A DNA stretch of 64,000 bases from Fusibacter bizertensis (GTDB taxonomy: Bacteria > Bacillota > Clostridia > Peptostreptococcales > Acidaminobacteraceae). This document shows positions 9,922 through 19,123 of this stretch, in pieces (position 1 is the first letter of the stretch; every line of letters starts with the position of its first letter). The DNA is taken from contig NZ_JARYZI010000003.1 of NCBI RefSeq assembly GCF_029914245.1, forward strand, positions 186,001 through 250,000, given 5' to 3'. Both the position numbers and the translations under genes were made by a program. The notes below the pieces were generated by a model. That model was not told the origin of the DNA, ran no database searches, and saw only the letters and a list, made by a program, of their open reading frames with translations.

Positions 9922-10548
9922 TTACTTTACAAATTCCCTTACTTTAAAACCTTTTTCTTCAAGTTTTTTTACAATCCTATCAATATCTTTTCCTTCTAGC
10001 CTAATAGAAATTTCTTGAATTCCCATAACTTCAGTGTCAAGTAGCGCAATATTGGTGATGTTGCCATCATTTTTAGAGATTGTTTCTGCGATTTTAGTTA
10101 AAACACCCTTGAAATCGTCAGTGAGTATAGAGATTTTAGGGTCGTGTAATCCATAAATTTTAGTCAAAATGCCAAACAATGAGTTTTGAGTAACAATGCC
10201 CAAGAACTCATTCTGATCACCTACAACGGGGATAAATCTTCTCTTGTTTTTGAAAAATATATCTGCTGCTTCTTCGATGAGTAAATCTGGTGTCACTGCA
10301 TCAACTTTATTAAATAAAAATTCGCCCACTGGTTTTTCTAAAAATGTTTGGATATCATTGTTTCCTGATTTGAAAAAGGTGTCATAGATAAATTGTTTCG
10401 ACAAAAATCCAACGAATATTTTGTTCTCCACAACTGGTAATGACAGAAATCCATTATCTTCAATAAGTTGAATCGCATCTTTGGCAGAATCAGTTGGTTG
10501 AAGAACTTTTAATTCTTTAGCAGGTGTCATGATTGCTCTTACTCTCAT
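9922..10548 (-). CDS. CBS-pair plus ACT domain protein (AcuB-like)
   Basis: The 208 residues contain two CBS repeats (about 1-60 and 70-130; the first begins VRAIMTPAKELKVLQPTDS), followed by an ACT domain at 140-205 (ISILTDDFKGVLTKIAETISKN). This is the AcuB-like layout found in many Firmicutes. CBS pairs bind adenine nucleotides and ACT domains bind amino acids, so a ligand-sensing regulatory role is likely, but the target is unknown. It is transcribed divergently from htpG, sharing a 250-nt intergenic region that contains the CIRCE element. Confidence 0.85.
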   Translation of the reverse strand: MRVRAIMTPAKELKVLQPTDSAKDAIQLIEDNGFLSLPVVENKIFVGFLSKQFIYDTFFKSGNNDIQTFLEKPVGEFLFNKVDAVTPDLLIEEAADIFFKNKRRFIPVVGDQNEFLGIVTQNSLFGILTKIYGLHDPKISILTDDFKGVLTKIAETISKNDGNITNIALLDTEVMGIQEISIRLEGKDIDRIVKKLEEKGFKVREFVK

Positions 10549-10676
10549 GTTGTTTCCCCTTTCAAAATATGATATTTTACTAACTTAGCATTACTCATTA
10601 ATATATATGCCCAAATTATTTATACCATAACAATTATATCATTCTTTCTATAAAAAATAAATGAAAACAGCATTTG

Positions 10677-10703
10677 TTAGCACTCTTTTGCGTTGAGTGC
10701 TAA
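10677..10703. promoter_or_regulatory. CIRCE operator (HrcA binding site)
   Basis: TTAGCACTC, a 9-nt spacer and GAGTGCTAA form a perfect CIRCE inverted repeat, the HrcA operator of groE and dnaK operons. It lies 7 nt upstream of the -35 box of the htpG promoter and 128 nt from the start of the divergent CBS-ACT gene. HrcA bound here could obstruct RNA polymerase at htpG. Confidence 0.95.
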
Positions 10704-10710
10704 TTTATCC

Positions 10711-10739
10711 TTGACTTTTTGTCACCCCAGAATTATCAT
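10711..10739 (+). promoter_or_regulatory. sigma-A type promoter of htpG
   Basis: TTGACT (-35, 10711-10716) and TATCAT (-10, 10734-10739) are separated by 17 nt, about 55 nt before the htpG start. Confidence 0.65.
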
Positions 10740-10798
10740 ATTTTTGTAAGTACAATTAATCAAGTTCATAATAATTAATACTATAAAGGAGTGAGCAT

Positions 10799-12676
10799 AT
10801 GTCAATTGAAAAAGGTAACTTATCTATCCATAGCGAAAATATTTTCCCTATCATAAAAAAATGGTTGTATTCTGATCATGATATTTTTGCTAGAGAACTC
10901 ATCTCAAATGCAAGCGATGCAATCACAAAGTTAAAGCAACTTAGCATGATGAATGAAGCGACTATTGATGAAAACACAAAATTCCAAATTGATGTCGTTT
11001 TGGATGAGCAAGCTAAAACCATTACATTTAGCGATAACGGTATCGGTATGACGGATGAAGAAATCAAAAAATACATCAACCAAATCGCTTTTTCAGGAGC
11101 AGAGGATTTTCTTGCTCAATATAAAGATAAATCCGATAAAGAACAAATTATTGGACATTTTGGTTTAGGTTTCTATTCTTCATTTATGGTGGCTGAAACC
11201 GTTGAAATCCATACTCTATCTCATCAAAAAAATGCTGAACCTGCTATATGGAGATGTGATGGTGGTACGGAGTTTGAACTTGAAAAAGGACATAGACAGA
11301 CAAGAGGAACTGAAATCACACTCCATATCAGTGATGATGGAAAAGAATTTCTTAACGAATATACACTTAGAAGTACCATTCAAAAATATTGTTCATTTAT
11401 GCCTTATGAAATCTATTTAACTGTCGTAGGTAAAGAACCGTCTAAAGACGACGAAGGCAACGTTATCATCGAAGAACCTAAACCACTTAATACTACGACA
11501 CCTTTGTATGTAAAATCTCCATCAGAGTGTACTGACGAAGAATACAAAGAATTCTATAAAAGCACATTTAAGGATTATAAAGAACCTTTATTTTGGATTC
11601 ATCTCAATATGGATTATCCATTTAATTTAAAGGGGATCTTATACTTCCCAAAATTAAATACAGAGTTTGATACTATTGAAGGTCAAATTAAACTATACAA
11701 TTCACAGGTTTTCATTGCAGATAATATCAAAGAAGTGATACCAGAGTTTTTACTTTTACTTAAAGGTGTCATTGATTGTCCAGATCTTCCCTTGAATGTT
11801 TCAAGAAGTTTTCTTCAAAATGATGGCTTTGTAAGAAAAATTTCTAATTACATTAGTAAAAAAGTTGCTGACAAAATTACTGGTCTATTTAAAACTGAAC
11901 GTGAAACTTTCCAAAACTTCTGGGATGATATCAGTCCTTTCATTAAATTTGGTGGGTTAAAAGATGAAAAATTCTTTGAAACTGTAGAAAACATTTACCT
12001 TTACAAGAATCTAGACGATCAATATGTTACACTTGACGAATATCTCGCTGCTGCAGCCGATAAGCATGAAAACAAGGTATTTTATGTGTCTGACGTACTT
12101 CAACAAGCACAGTATATCAAACTTTTTAAAGATCATGACCTCGATGCAGTTATACTCTCGCATGGTATTGATTCTGCATTTATGTCTATGATTGAGTCAA
12201 AAAAAGAAGGTGTTTCTTTTGTCCGTATAGATGCTGATATTAATGAACACCTAGTAGAAGCAGAAACAATGAATGAAGAAGAGAAAAAAGAAGCGACTGA
12301 GAAATTACAAGAGATGTTTGTCAAAGCACTTGGACAAGAAAACTTAAAAATGAAGCTTGAGCCAATGAAGTCTGAATCTTTGTCCGCTATGATCGTACTT
12401 TCTGAAGAATCAAGAAGAATGCAAGATATGATGCGTATGTATGGCATGAATGGACTTGATCCAAATATGTTTAAGACAGAAACGACATTGATTCTTAACA
12501 CAAAGCATTCTTTAGTTAAGCATCTCATTGAAAATGATAAAATTGAAGCATCAACAAAATCATTAATTTGCGAACAGTTATATGATCTTGCAATGATCAG
12601 CCATGCACCACTGTCTAGTGAAGCGATGACAAAATTCATCAACAGAAGCAACACTTTGCTCCTAAAACTTATCTAA
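10799..12676 (+). CDS. htpG: molecular chaperone HtpG (Hsp90 family)
   Basis: HtpG is the bacterial Hsp90, an ATP-dependent homodimeric cytoplasmic chaperone. At 625 residues it has normal full length. The GHKL ATPase motifs are intact: ELISNASDAI near residue 35, DNGIGMT near 80, and GHFGLGFYSSFMV near 120. The middle-domain LPLNVSRSFLQND segment with its catalytic Arg is present, and the C-terminal dimerisation region is complete. GGAGTG precedes the ATG. The gene is alone between the CIRCE-controlled promoter and a strong terminator, so heat-shock control by HrcA is likely. Confidence 0.97.
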   Translation: MSIEKGNLSIHSENIFPIIKKWLYSDHDIFARELISNASDAITKLKQLSMMNEATIDENTKFQIDVVLDEQAKTITFSDNGIGMTDEEIKKYINQIAFSGAEDFLAQYKDKSDKEQIIGHFGLGFYSSFMVAETVEIHTLSHQKNAEPAIWRCDGGTEFELEKGHRQTRGTEITLHISDDGKEFLNEYTLRSTIQKYCSFMPYEIYLTVVGKEPSKDDEGNVIIEEPKPLNTTTPLYVKSPSECTDEEYKEFYKSTFKDYKEPLFWIHLNMDYPFNLKGILYFPKLNTEFDTIEGQIKLYNSQVFIADNIKEVIPEFLLLLKGVIDCPDLPLNVSRSFLQNDGFVRKISNYISKKVADKITGLFKTERETFQNFWDDISPFIKFGGLKDEKFFETVENIYLYKNLDDQYVTLDEYLAAAADKHENKVFYVSDVLQQAQYIKLFKDHDLDAVILSHGIDSAFMSMIESKKEGVSFVRIDADINEHLVEAETMNEEEKKEATEKLQEMFVKALGQENLKMKLEPMKSESLSAMIVLSEESRRMQDMMRMYGMNGLDPNMFKTETTLILNTKHSLVKHLIENDKIEASTKSLICEQLYDLAMISHAPLSSEAMTKFINRSNTLLLKLI

Positions 12677-12688
12677 AAAAATAGTCTT

Positions 12689-12726
12689 AAAAAGTGGATA
12701 CTCTAAAAAGAGTATCCACTTTTTTT
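12689..12726 (+). terminator. terminator of htpG
   Basis: A perfect stem (AAAAGTGGATACTCT / AGAGTATCCACTTTT) is followed by a run of T, immediately after the htpG stop. Confidence 0.93.
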
Positions 12727-12736
12727 ATGTAATCTC

Positions 12737-12765
12737 TTGCACAAATAATCAGTTTCATTTATGAT
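12737..12765 (+). promoter_or_regulatory. promoter of the lrgAB-like operon
   Basis: TTGCAC (-35, 12737-12742), a 17-nt spacer and TATGAT (-10, 12760-12765) lie about 46 nt upstream of the first gene. Confidence 0.6.
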
Positions 12766-12811
12766 AAAAACTAGTTTAATGTAAAACCATCAAAAAAGAA
12801 GAGGTTTTAAA

Positions 12812-13174
12812 ATGAAAATTATTAATCAACTCGGTATTATAATGGGATTTTGGATTACAGGAGATTTGCTAAGTCGATTGATTTCATCTTTTGTTCAGAT
12901 TCCAAGTGCAATTATGGGGATGGTCTTGTTTGCCATCGCTCTTACAACAGGTGTTATAAAAGAACAACAAGTTAAAGAAATCAGCGATTTACTTCTCAAT
13001 AACATTTCATTCTTTTTTGTTCCTGCAAGTGTTGGTATCCTTGCAATTTCAGGAATGACTGCAAACATCATGTTTAAAGTCATCGCCATCGCTATCGTTT
13101 CCACTATCGTTACAATGTTTGTGACCATGTGGGTTACTCACGCACTCATTAAAAGAAAGAAAAAGAGGGTCTAA
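12812..13174 (+). CDS. CidA/LrgA family holin-like membrane protein
   Basis: The 120-residue protein has four predicted membrane helices and the family signature IPSAIMGMVLFAIAL followed by LLNNISFFFVPASVGI. CidA/LrgA proteins are small holin-like membrane proteins that modulate murein hydrolase activity, cell lysis or pyruvate/acetate-linked transport, together with their LrgB/CidB partner. It is followed after 2 nt by the LrgB homologue. No LytSR-type regulator is adjacent, so CidA versus LrgA naming is undecided. Confidence 0.9.
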   Translation: MKIINQLGIIMGFWITGDLLSRLISSFVQIPSAIMGMVLFAIALTTGVIKEQQVKEISDLLLNNISFFFVPASVGILAISGMTANIMFKVIAIAIVSTIVTMFVTMWVTHALIKRKKKRV

Positions 13175-13176
13175 AT

Positions 13177-13872
13177 ATGTTGCTCAATATAACAGAAACA
13201 CCGGCATTTGGGATACTCATCAGTATCTTAGGTTATGCACTGGGGGGCTTTGTAAAAAACAAAACAAAAAGTGTCCTTGCCAATCCAATTCTTATAGCAG
13301 TTATATTTATCGTCGCCTTTCTAATTATTTTTGATATCCCTTATGAACACTATAAAATCGGAGGCGATGGGATCCACTATTTTCTTGGCCCATTAACAGT
13401 TGCCTTAGGTATGATGCTTTATAGACAAAGACATATCATAAGAACTAACTTTATCAGCCTATTAGTGGGGATTACCAGCGGTGTTCTCACATCATTTTTT
13501 ACAATAATATTTTTAAGTAAATGGCTTGGACTAGATGAAATGATGATGCGTTCGTTAGTGCCAAAATCCATTACGACACCTATGGCATTATCACTTGTAG
13601 AAATCAATGGCGGAAATCCAGTGATTACAGTAGTTATGGTAATCATCACTGGAATTGTTGGCGCACTCGTCGCACCGCTATTTGTTAAATGGTTTCCTAG
13701 TTTTGACAAAATCGCTGTTGGTGTAGGCATTGGTACCTCTTCGCATGGCGTTGGTACATCTAAAGCAATTGAACTTGGTGAAACAGAAGGGGCACTAAGC
13801 AGTACTGCTATCGGACTTGCTGGTCTTCTAACAATCATACTTGTGCCCCCGTTATTTGCTTTGTTTTTTTGA
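13177..13872 (+). CDS. LrgB/CidB family membrane protein
   Basis: The 231-residue multi-pass protein shows LrgB hallmarks: FLGPLTVALGMMLYRQ near residue 70, VPKSITTPMALSLVEINGG near 130, and GVGIGTSSHGVGTSKAIELGE near 190. It is the obligate partner of the CidA/LrgA-like protein encoded 2 nt upstream. The ATG at 13177 is preceded by AGAGGG. It ends only 7 nt from the stop of the convergent korB gene, with no clear terminator between them, so the two mRNAs probably overlap. Confidence 0.92.
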   Translation: MLLNITETPAFGILISILGYALGGFVKNKTKSVLANPILIAVIFIVAFLIIFDIPYEHYKIGGDGIHYFLGPLTVALGMMLYRQRHIIRTNFISLLVGITSGVLTSFFTIIFLSKWLGLDEMMMRSLVPKSITTPMALSLVEINGGNPVITVVMVIITGIVGALVAPLFVKWFPSFDKIAVGVGIGTSSHGVGTSKAIELGETEGALSSTAIGLAGLLTIILVPPLFALFF

Positions 13873-13879
13873 TTTGCAA

Positions 13880-14761
13880 CTACTCTGACATGCGATTTAC
13901 TAACCAATCCACATCATGTGGCGTTCTCTCATATGAAACCAGTGGTTTAGTGATATGAGGACATTGATCCATAAAAGTAGGTTTATCACTGGTATAAAGA
14001 ATTCCAATTGGTATACCTTCATCACCAAATGTTTGTGCGAGTTCAAACGCTTTTGTTTTATCTCTTGGATCGTGAGACTCTGGAATGTTGAATACCCTAT
14101 CTTTGTACCATTTAAAAGTATTTACATGATTAAATGAAACACATGGCTGCATTACATCTATAAGGGCATAACCCTTATGTTGCATTGCAGCTTTTATCAT
14201 TTCTTGAAGATGTTTAGGATTACCTGAGAAACTTCTTGCGACAAAACTACATCCGAGAGAGATTGCAAGTGCAACAGGATTAAGTGGTTCATGTCTCATA
14301 CCATCAAATTGTAGCCTTGTCTTCTGACCAAGAGCAGTAGTTGGTGATCCCTGTCCTTTTGTTAAGCCATAAACTTGATTGTCATGGACTATGTGTACTA
14401 AATCTAAATTTCTTCTGATATTGTGCATAAAATGGTTACCACCTTCACCGTAAGTGTCACCATCTCCAGAAGTAATAATCATTTTAAAGCTATTATTTGC
14501 AGCTTGCGCTCCCATAGCTGCAGGCACTGCTCTACCATGCAAAGTATTTAAGCCATGCGCATTAATATAATGCGGCAATTTGGCAGCTTGTCCAATACCA
14601 GAGACCATCAATACTTGTTGTGGAGTTAACCCCCCATCATGTAAAACTTGATTGATGCTATCTAAGATACTAAAGTTACCACACCCTGGACACCAGCTTG
14701 TTGGATTGTTTGTTACAAATGGATTTTCATTTTTTACGACATTTAAATTAACGTTGACCAT
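13880..14761 (-). CDS. korB: 2-oxoacid:ferredoxin oxidoreductase, beta subunit
   Basis: This TPP-binding subunit oxidatively decarboxylates a 2-oxoacid to its acyl-CoA with ferredoxin as electron acceptor. C24 and C27 in WCPGCGNF are Fe-S ligands. The TPP/Mg2+ motif SGDGDTYGEGGNH is at 98-110, and DNQVYGLTKGQGSPT at 127-141 is characteristic of the two-subunit 2-oxoglutarate/2-oxoacid class. The substrate (2-oxoglutarate, or branched or other 2-oxoacids) is not fixed by the sequence. The start overlaps the end of the alpha subunit gene by 14 nt, with GAGGTGATC as ribosome site. Confidence 0.92.
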   Translation of the reverse strand: MVNVNLNVVKNENPFVTNNPTSWCPGCGNFSILDSINQVLHDGGLTPQQVLMVSGIGQAAKLPHYINAHGLNTLHGRAVPAAMGAQAANNSFKMIITSGDGDTYGEGGNHFMHNIRRNLDLVHIVHDNQVYGLTKGQGSPTTALGQKTRLQFDGMRHEPLNPVALAISLGCSFVARSFSGNPKHLQEMIKAAMQHKGYALIDVMQPCVSFNHVNTFKWYKDRVFNIPESHDPRDKTKAFELAQTFGDEGIPIGILYTSDKPTFMDQCPHITKPLVSYERTPHDVDWLVNRMSE

Positions 14762-16424
14762 TTTTGATCACCTCATATTCTAATTCTATAAATTTTGCAG
14801 TAAATGGGCGCCCATCATACTTGTTAATAGATTGGTTAAACATAACACCAGTTTCCATTCTCAGTAGCATCCCAAATTGATTCATTGCATTTCCCTCAAC
14901 ATTGATGATCATAGTATCTGATTTAATATAAGGCGTTAAAACATCTTTCTTAATTGGAAATACATCTGAAAATGCCAAAAGTGCAACTTTTTCGCCTTTG
15001 AGAATCAGCGCATCAACAGCTTCACTCAGTGCACCATAAGTTGACCCCCAAGTAATAAATAATGTTTTATAATCCTCTACGCCCTTAAAAAGAGGGGCTT
15101 TACTTTCTGCTTTGATTGCCTCTGTTCTTTTTAGAAATTTTTGTTTGAGTGCAATCGTTGCAGTTTCTTCCTCAGTAACATGTCCATAAGGATCATGAAC
15201 ATGAGAATCTGTCATAACAAGTGTCTCAGCATCTATACCAGGATATTTTCGATTTCCAAATACGTTATCAAAATCATATCGCTTATAATCTGCTTCTATC
15301 TCGGTCTTAAGATAACGGTCAATCGTTAAATCCTTAGTTTCGAAACTTGGAATACTTTGTGTTGAATCCGCTAAAAGTTGATCTGTTAATATAATTACAG
15401 GTACTTGATATTTATCTGCAAGATTAAATGCCCTATGTGTAACATAGAAAGCATCTTCTACCGTTAATGGTGCTAATACAATTCTCGAAAACTCTCCTTG
15501 TGAAGCCGTTACAACAAAAGCTAAATCTGCTTGTTCAGTTCTAGTTGGCAAACCAGTTGCAGGACCTGGTCTTTGAACATTGCAGATAACGATAGGGGTT
15601 TCACTTACTGCAGCAAAACCTATAGTCTCAACCATAAGTGCAAAGCCACCACCAGAAGTACCTGTCATGGCTCTAACGCCATTTGAAGAAGCACCAACTG
15701 CTGCCATAATTCCCGCTATTTCGTCTTCTGTTTGTTCAACAATAATGTTCATCTCTTTTTCATAGGTTGATAAAAAAGTCATAATTCCAGTTGACGGTGC
15801 CATTGGATAAGCAGAATAAAAACTTAAACCAGCACTTAAAGCACCTAAAGCTACCGCTTGATTACCACCGACGAGCATGCGCTTTTGGTGATTTACTTTT
15901 GGCACTAACTCCGATTTGATTTGCTCATATCCCCAAGCTACCGCCTTTTGATTTTCGCGATTAACTTCATCTTTCCATTTTTTATTGCTCACATCTTCAA
16001 ACAAATCTGCTTCAACACCAAAATGTTTTAATACAACCCCAACTGCTGCCATAGAAAAAGCATTTTTCCCCTTAATTTCTTCTGGAAACTTCTCTTTTGT
16101 AAAACTAAGGACATTTTCTATTTTAGCTTGATCTGAAATTTCTTCTTCAGTGATTAACAAACCACCTTTAGCAAGTTGTACCTGCGCACTGTTATGTGCT
16201 TCTTGATTTAATGCGATAAAAATATCCGCTTCCTCTACAGTTGCGAATACACGCTCATCGCTCACGACAATGGTAGAATAATTGTATCCACCTCTGACGC
16301 GAGACATGTAATTTTTATAAGAAAATATTTCATACCCTGATTTTTTGAGTATTTTTTCGATAAATAGCTCAACAGTATTGATGCCTTCACCTGCTGCGCC
16401 AGCGACAATAATTGTTTTTTTCAT
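14748..16424 (-). CDS. korA: 2-oxoacid:ferredoxin oxidoreductase, fused gamma-alpha subunit
   Basis: At 558 residues this is the gamma-alpha fusion. Residues 1-180 form the gamma domain, with the start motif IIVAGAAGEGINT. The alpha (pyrimidine-binding) domain follows from about 190, with GNQAVALGALSAGL and FYSAYPMAPSTGIM, then SSNGVRAMTGTSGGGFALM and a transketolase-like C-terminal part. It pairs with the beta subunit encoded next to it. I chose the ATG at 16424, preceded by AGAAGGTG; a 30-codon upstream extension to 16514 has no ribosome site and an unrelated hydrophobic sequence. There is no separate ferredoxin or delta subunit gene, as expected for this two-gene class. Confidence 0.93.
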   Translation of the reverse strand: MKKTIIVAGAAGEGINTVELFIEKILKKSGYEIFSYKNYMSRVRGGYNYSTIVVSDERVFATVEEADIFIALNQEAHNSAQVQLAKGGLLITEEEISDQAKIENVLSFTKEKFPEEIKGKNAFSMAAVGVVLKHFGVEADLFEDVSNKKWKDEVNRENQKAVAWGYEQIKSELVPKVNHQKRMLVGGNQAVALGALSAGLSFYSAYPMAPSTGIMTFLSTYEKEMNIIVEQTEDEIAGIMAAVGASSNGVRAMTGTSGGGFALMVETIGFAAVSETPIVICNVQRPGPATGLPTRTEQADLAFVVTASQGEFSRIVLAPLTVEDAFYVTHRAFNLADKYQVPVIILTDQLLADSTQSIPSFETKDLTIDRYLKTEIEADYKRYDFDNVFGNRKYPGIDAETLVMTDSHVHDPYGHVTEEETATIALKQKFLKRTEAIKAESKAPLFKGVEDYKTLFITWGSTYGALSEAVDALILKGEKVALLAFSDVFPIKKDVLTPYIKSDTMIINVEGNAMNQFGMLLRMETGVMFNQSINKYDGRPFTAKFIELEYEVIKNGQR

Positions 16425-16576
16425 AGTTTCACCTTCTGGGTGGCTTTTATGCACTTCCCATCCTTTAATAATATTGATATTGCATATATACCATAAAAAC
16501 ATAAAAAAACACATGCTTTACGAAATGTTCATATTTAATATGTAATCCAACTCATAAATACCTTGAAATTCCTGTA

Positions 16577-16627
16577 AATAAAAAACTGGTTTTTAAAAAA
16601 CTCAGGTAGAATTTTATTAAAAACCAG
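16577..16627 (-). terminator. terminator of the M29 aminopeptidase operon
   Basis: An 11-bp perfect inverted repeat (CTGGTTTTTAA / TTAAAAACCAG) with a 20-nt loop is followed on the minus strand by TTTTTATTT. It lies downstream of the small membrane protein gene and upstream of korA. Confidence 0.75.
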
Positions 16628-16644
16628 CTATAAGAGATATTAAG

Positions 16645-17211
16645 TTACCTATAAATAAATCGCAGTTGAGCTAACAAAAGCCTCTTAATCATTCGAACTT
16701 CCCTATTTTCCTCAAAAATCGTTATAAAAAGCAACGTAAAAACTTCCCACAGAAATACCCAGCCTCCTATAAAAATACCTTCTTTTACTATCTTTAAAAA
16801 TATATTTTCCATACTTGGGCTATAAAAATAGCCAAAAAACAAAAATATGATTGCTAAAACTAAGTAGTTAATTACTTTACGGTGTAACCCTTGTTTGATT
16901 TTCAATTCACGTCTAAACTTAAATTGGTAAAAGTTTTCATATGCTTCAATTAGCATTTTTTCTTTTTTTTCGCTGTATTCTCCTTGAGGTAAAAAAAGAT
17001 CAATAAACAAACCATATTTCAAAGGTATATCAGAAGATGAATCTCTTATAAAGTCATCAAACTCATCTTCAATATCTCTTTTTTTAAATGGAGAAGCATC
17101 CCATTCATCATAAACATCTTCATATGCATCTAAAGACACATTGATAACATATGATTTGTCTGCTTCTTCGTACTTATAAATATCTTGATAGTACTTTCTT
17201 AGACGCTTCAT
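16645..17211 (-). CDS. uncharacterised membrane protein
   Basis: I do not recognise a named family. The 188 residues comprise an acidic soluble region (residues 1-105, with DEWDASPFKKRDIEDEFDDF), a basic stretch and two hydrophobic segments (about 113-130 and 142-165), ending in a basic tail. The soluble part would therefore be cytoplasmic with a C-terminal hairpin anchor. The gene follows the M29 aminopeptidase by 22 nt on the same strand and is probably cotranscribed. AGAGGTTTT before the ATG is an acceptable ribosome site. Confidence 0.75.
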   Translation of the reverse strand: MKRLRKYYQDIYKYEEADKSYVINVSLDAYEDVYDEWDASPFKKRDIEDEFDDFIRDSSSDIPLKYGLFIDLFLPQGEYSEKKEKMLIEAYENFYQFKFRRELKIKQGLHRKVINYLVLAIIFLFFGYFYSPSMENIFLKIVKEGIFIGGWVFLWEVFTLLFITIFEENREVRMIKRLLLAQLRFIYR

Positions 17212-17233
17212 TAAAACCTCTCAACTGTTTACT

Positions 17234-18463
17234 TTATAAAGCAAAATTACCATCTTTAAAAATTTGAATTTTTTCACCTGTCTGTGTGATTCCAACTATT
17301 GATAAATCTTGGGTGCCTACCATAAAGTCTTCATGTGTCATAGAATTGTTAATGCCGTGCGCAGATAAACTATCAGCATCCATATTCTCGCCACCCTTTA
17401 AACATACAGGATAGGCTTTACCTAAAGCCAAGTGACACGATGCATTTTCATCAAATAGTGTATTATAAAATAGTATCCCCATATTAGAAATCGGGCTATC
17501 ATATTGAACAAGTGCTACTTCACCGAGATAACTTGAACCCTCATCCGTTTCTAGTAGTCTCTTCAACTGTTCGTATCCTACTTTTGCGCTAAAATCAACT
17601 ACTTTTCCATCTTTAAATGTTAATTCAAAGCCATCAATTAGGCTACCATTAAAATTAAGAGGCATTGAACTAACAACTCTTCCGTTAACACCATCTCGTT
17701 TTGGCGCAGTAAAGACTTCTTCTGTAGGCATGTTGGCGATAAACTCATGTCCATCGGGTGTTAAGTCAGATCCTCCAAGCCATAAATGGCCCTCTGGAAG
17801 TTCTATATGCAAATCAGTTCCTAAATCGTTTGTATAGTGGAGAGATTTAAAATTCATTTGATTTAAATAATTCATTTGCTTTTTAAGCGCTAATTTATGT
17901 TCGTTCCAAGCTGCTACAGGGTCTTCTTCATTGACCCTAACTGAAGCGTAAATTGCATCCCAAAGTTTGTCTACTGCTTCAGACTCGCTCAAATCAGGAA
18001 ATACTTTTTTTGCCCACGCAGGCGTTGGCACTGATGCAACACACCATACGTTTTCATTGTTCATTAATCTATCTCTATATTCTGACACTTCGGCATTAAA
18101 AGCACGCGAAAATTTTTGAATTCTAACTGGATCTACATCTTTAAAATTTTCCGGATCAGATGCTGATATGCTTAAAAAAGCAGCGTCTTGTCTTACATAA
18201 GATAAGTAAAATTCTTTTTGCCAAGATGGAAACTCATCAAATAATTCTTCTGATGCTTTTAAATATCTTATTCTAGAATAAATTTCATCACTCCAGCTGA
18301 TCACTACATCTTTTGCACCCGCTTCAAAACCAATTTCAGCTATTTCGCGTGCAAACTCAGCACATTCAATTGGTGAACGTACTACTAAAATTTGATCTTT
18401 CTTTAGATTAATGCCTGTTTTTACTAATAACTCTGCGTATTTTTTCAATTTTAAGTCTTGCAT
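17234..18463 (-). CDS. M29 family aminopeptidase (AmpS/PepS/aminopeptidase T type)
   Basis: M29 enzymes are cytoplasmic metallo-aminopeptidases that release N-terminal residues with broad specificity. The full 409-residue family length is present. Recognisable blocks are YAELLVKTGINLKKDQ at the start, NDLGTDLHIELPEGHLWLGG near 215, and the metal-binding C-terminal region with NMPTEEVFTAPKRDGVNG, GSSYLGEVALV, FYNTLFDENASCHLALG and SMTHEDFMVGT. These provide the Glu, His, Tyr and Asp side chains that ligate the two metals in the family. It heads a two-gene operon with a small membrane protein. Confidence 0.94.
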   Translation of the reverse strand: MQDLKLKKYAELLVKTGINLKKDQILVVRSPIECAEFAREIAEIGFEAGAKDVVISWSDEIYSRIRYLKASEELFDEFPSWQKEFYLSYVRQDAAFLSISASDPENFKDVDPVRIQKFSRAFNAEVSEYRDRLMNNENVWCVASVPTPAWAKKVFPDLSESEAVDKLWDAIYASVRVNEEDPVAAWNEHKLALKKQMNYLNQMNFKSLHYTNDLGTDLHIELPEGHLWLGGSDLTPDGHEFIANMPTEEVFTAPKRDGVNGRVVSSMPLNFNGSLIDGFELTFKDGKVVDFSAKVGYEQLKRLLETDEGSSYLGEVALVQYDSPISNMGILFYNTLFDENASCHLALGKAYPVCLKGGENMDADSLSAHGINNSMTHEDFMVGTQDLSIVGITQTGEKIQIFKDGNFAL

Positions 18464-18476
18464 AGTACCACCTCAT

Positions 18477-18509
18477 AAAAAAAGAATTAGGACAACTTCA
18501 TCCTAATTC
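18477..18509 (-). terminator. terminator of the MarR gene
   Basis: A 9-bp stem (GAATTAGGA / TCCTAATTC) is followed on the minus strand by seven U. Confidence 0.85.
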
Positions 18510-18551
18510 ATCGTATCACACAATATCCATTTTTTACAAATTAAAAGTTTG

Positions 18552-18995
18552 TTAAAGTTGAATCTCCAAGATATCGTTAATCCCATTTAAGTGAGCTTCT
18601 AAAGCTTTTAGTTTATCTTCATCTAACTTTTCGAACTGTTCTTCCAAGAATCCTACTGCATAAACCTTGTGTTTTTCAACTTGTTTTTTTCCACTTGCTG
18701 TCAATGAAATATGCACCACTCTTCTATCTTTTTTTGATGGTTGTCTCTTTAAGTACCCAAGCTTAATTAACTTATCCACCAATGGTGTCAAATTTGAGTT
18801 AATAACGTGTATTTCTTTACTGATCTCTGACATCGTTAATTGCTTGTTTTTTGATAATAGTAGAAGAATTTGAACATGTGATGGGTACAAATCATCTAGT
18901 TTATATAGCTCATTCTCCCTGAGTAGTTTTTTGTTAAGCAACGGTATCAAAATTAAAAAATCACTCAATATACGCTCCACGATTTCCTCTCTCAA
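18552..18995 (-). CDS. MarR family transcriptional regulator
   Basis: This is a winged-helix regulator. The DNA-binding segment reads LTMSEISKEIHVINSNLTPLVDKLIKLGYL, followed by the wing QPSKKDRRVVHISLT. The ligand is unknown and no target operon is adjacent apart from the M29 aminopeptidase downstream beyond a terminator. Start choice: an in-frame GTG at 19013 has no ribosome site, whereas GAAGGAG stands 8 nt upstream of a TTG at 18995, so I favour the TTG start (147 residues). Confidence 0.88.
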   Translation of the reverse strand: MREEIVERILSDFLILIPLLNKKLLRENELYKLDDLYPSHVQILLLLSKNKQLTMSEISKEIHVINSNLTPLVDKLIKLGYLKRQPSKKDRRVVHISLTASGKKQVEKHKVYAVGFLEEQFEKLDEDKLKALEAHLNGINDILEIQL

Positions 18996-19123
18996 TTTTT
19001 TCACTCCTTCCACTTATTTAATAATTAGCTCTCCTATGCACACTATTTATTCTGTCGGTTTTTATATATATACCAAGATATCCGTTATTCAATAATAATA
19101 ATCACTTTTTTTTAAAAAAACAC

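Noticed and set aside
12133-12654. 173-codon ORF antisense to htpG
   Set aside because: It is a frame shadow of htpG with no ribosome site and a low-complexity Ser/Ile-rich product.
13419-13907. 162-codon ORF antisense to the LrgB-like gene
   Set aside because: It lies opposite a clear LrgB frame and shows no domain pattern.
14748-16514. KorA start at 16514 with a 30-residue extension
   Set aside because: No ribosome site; the extension does not belong to the family, whereas ATG 16424 has AGAAGGTG.
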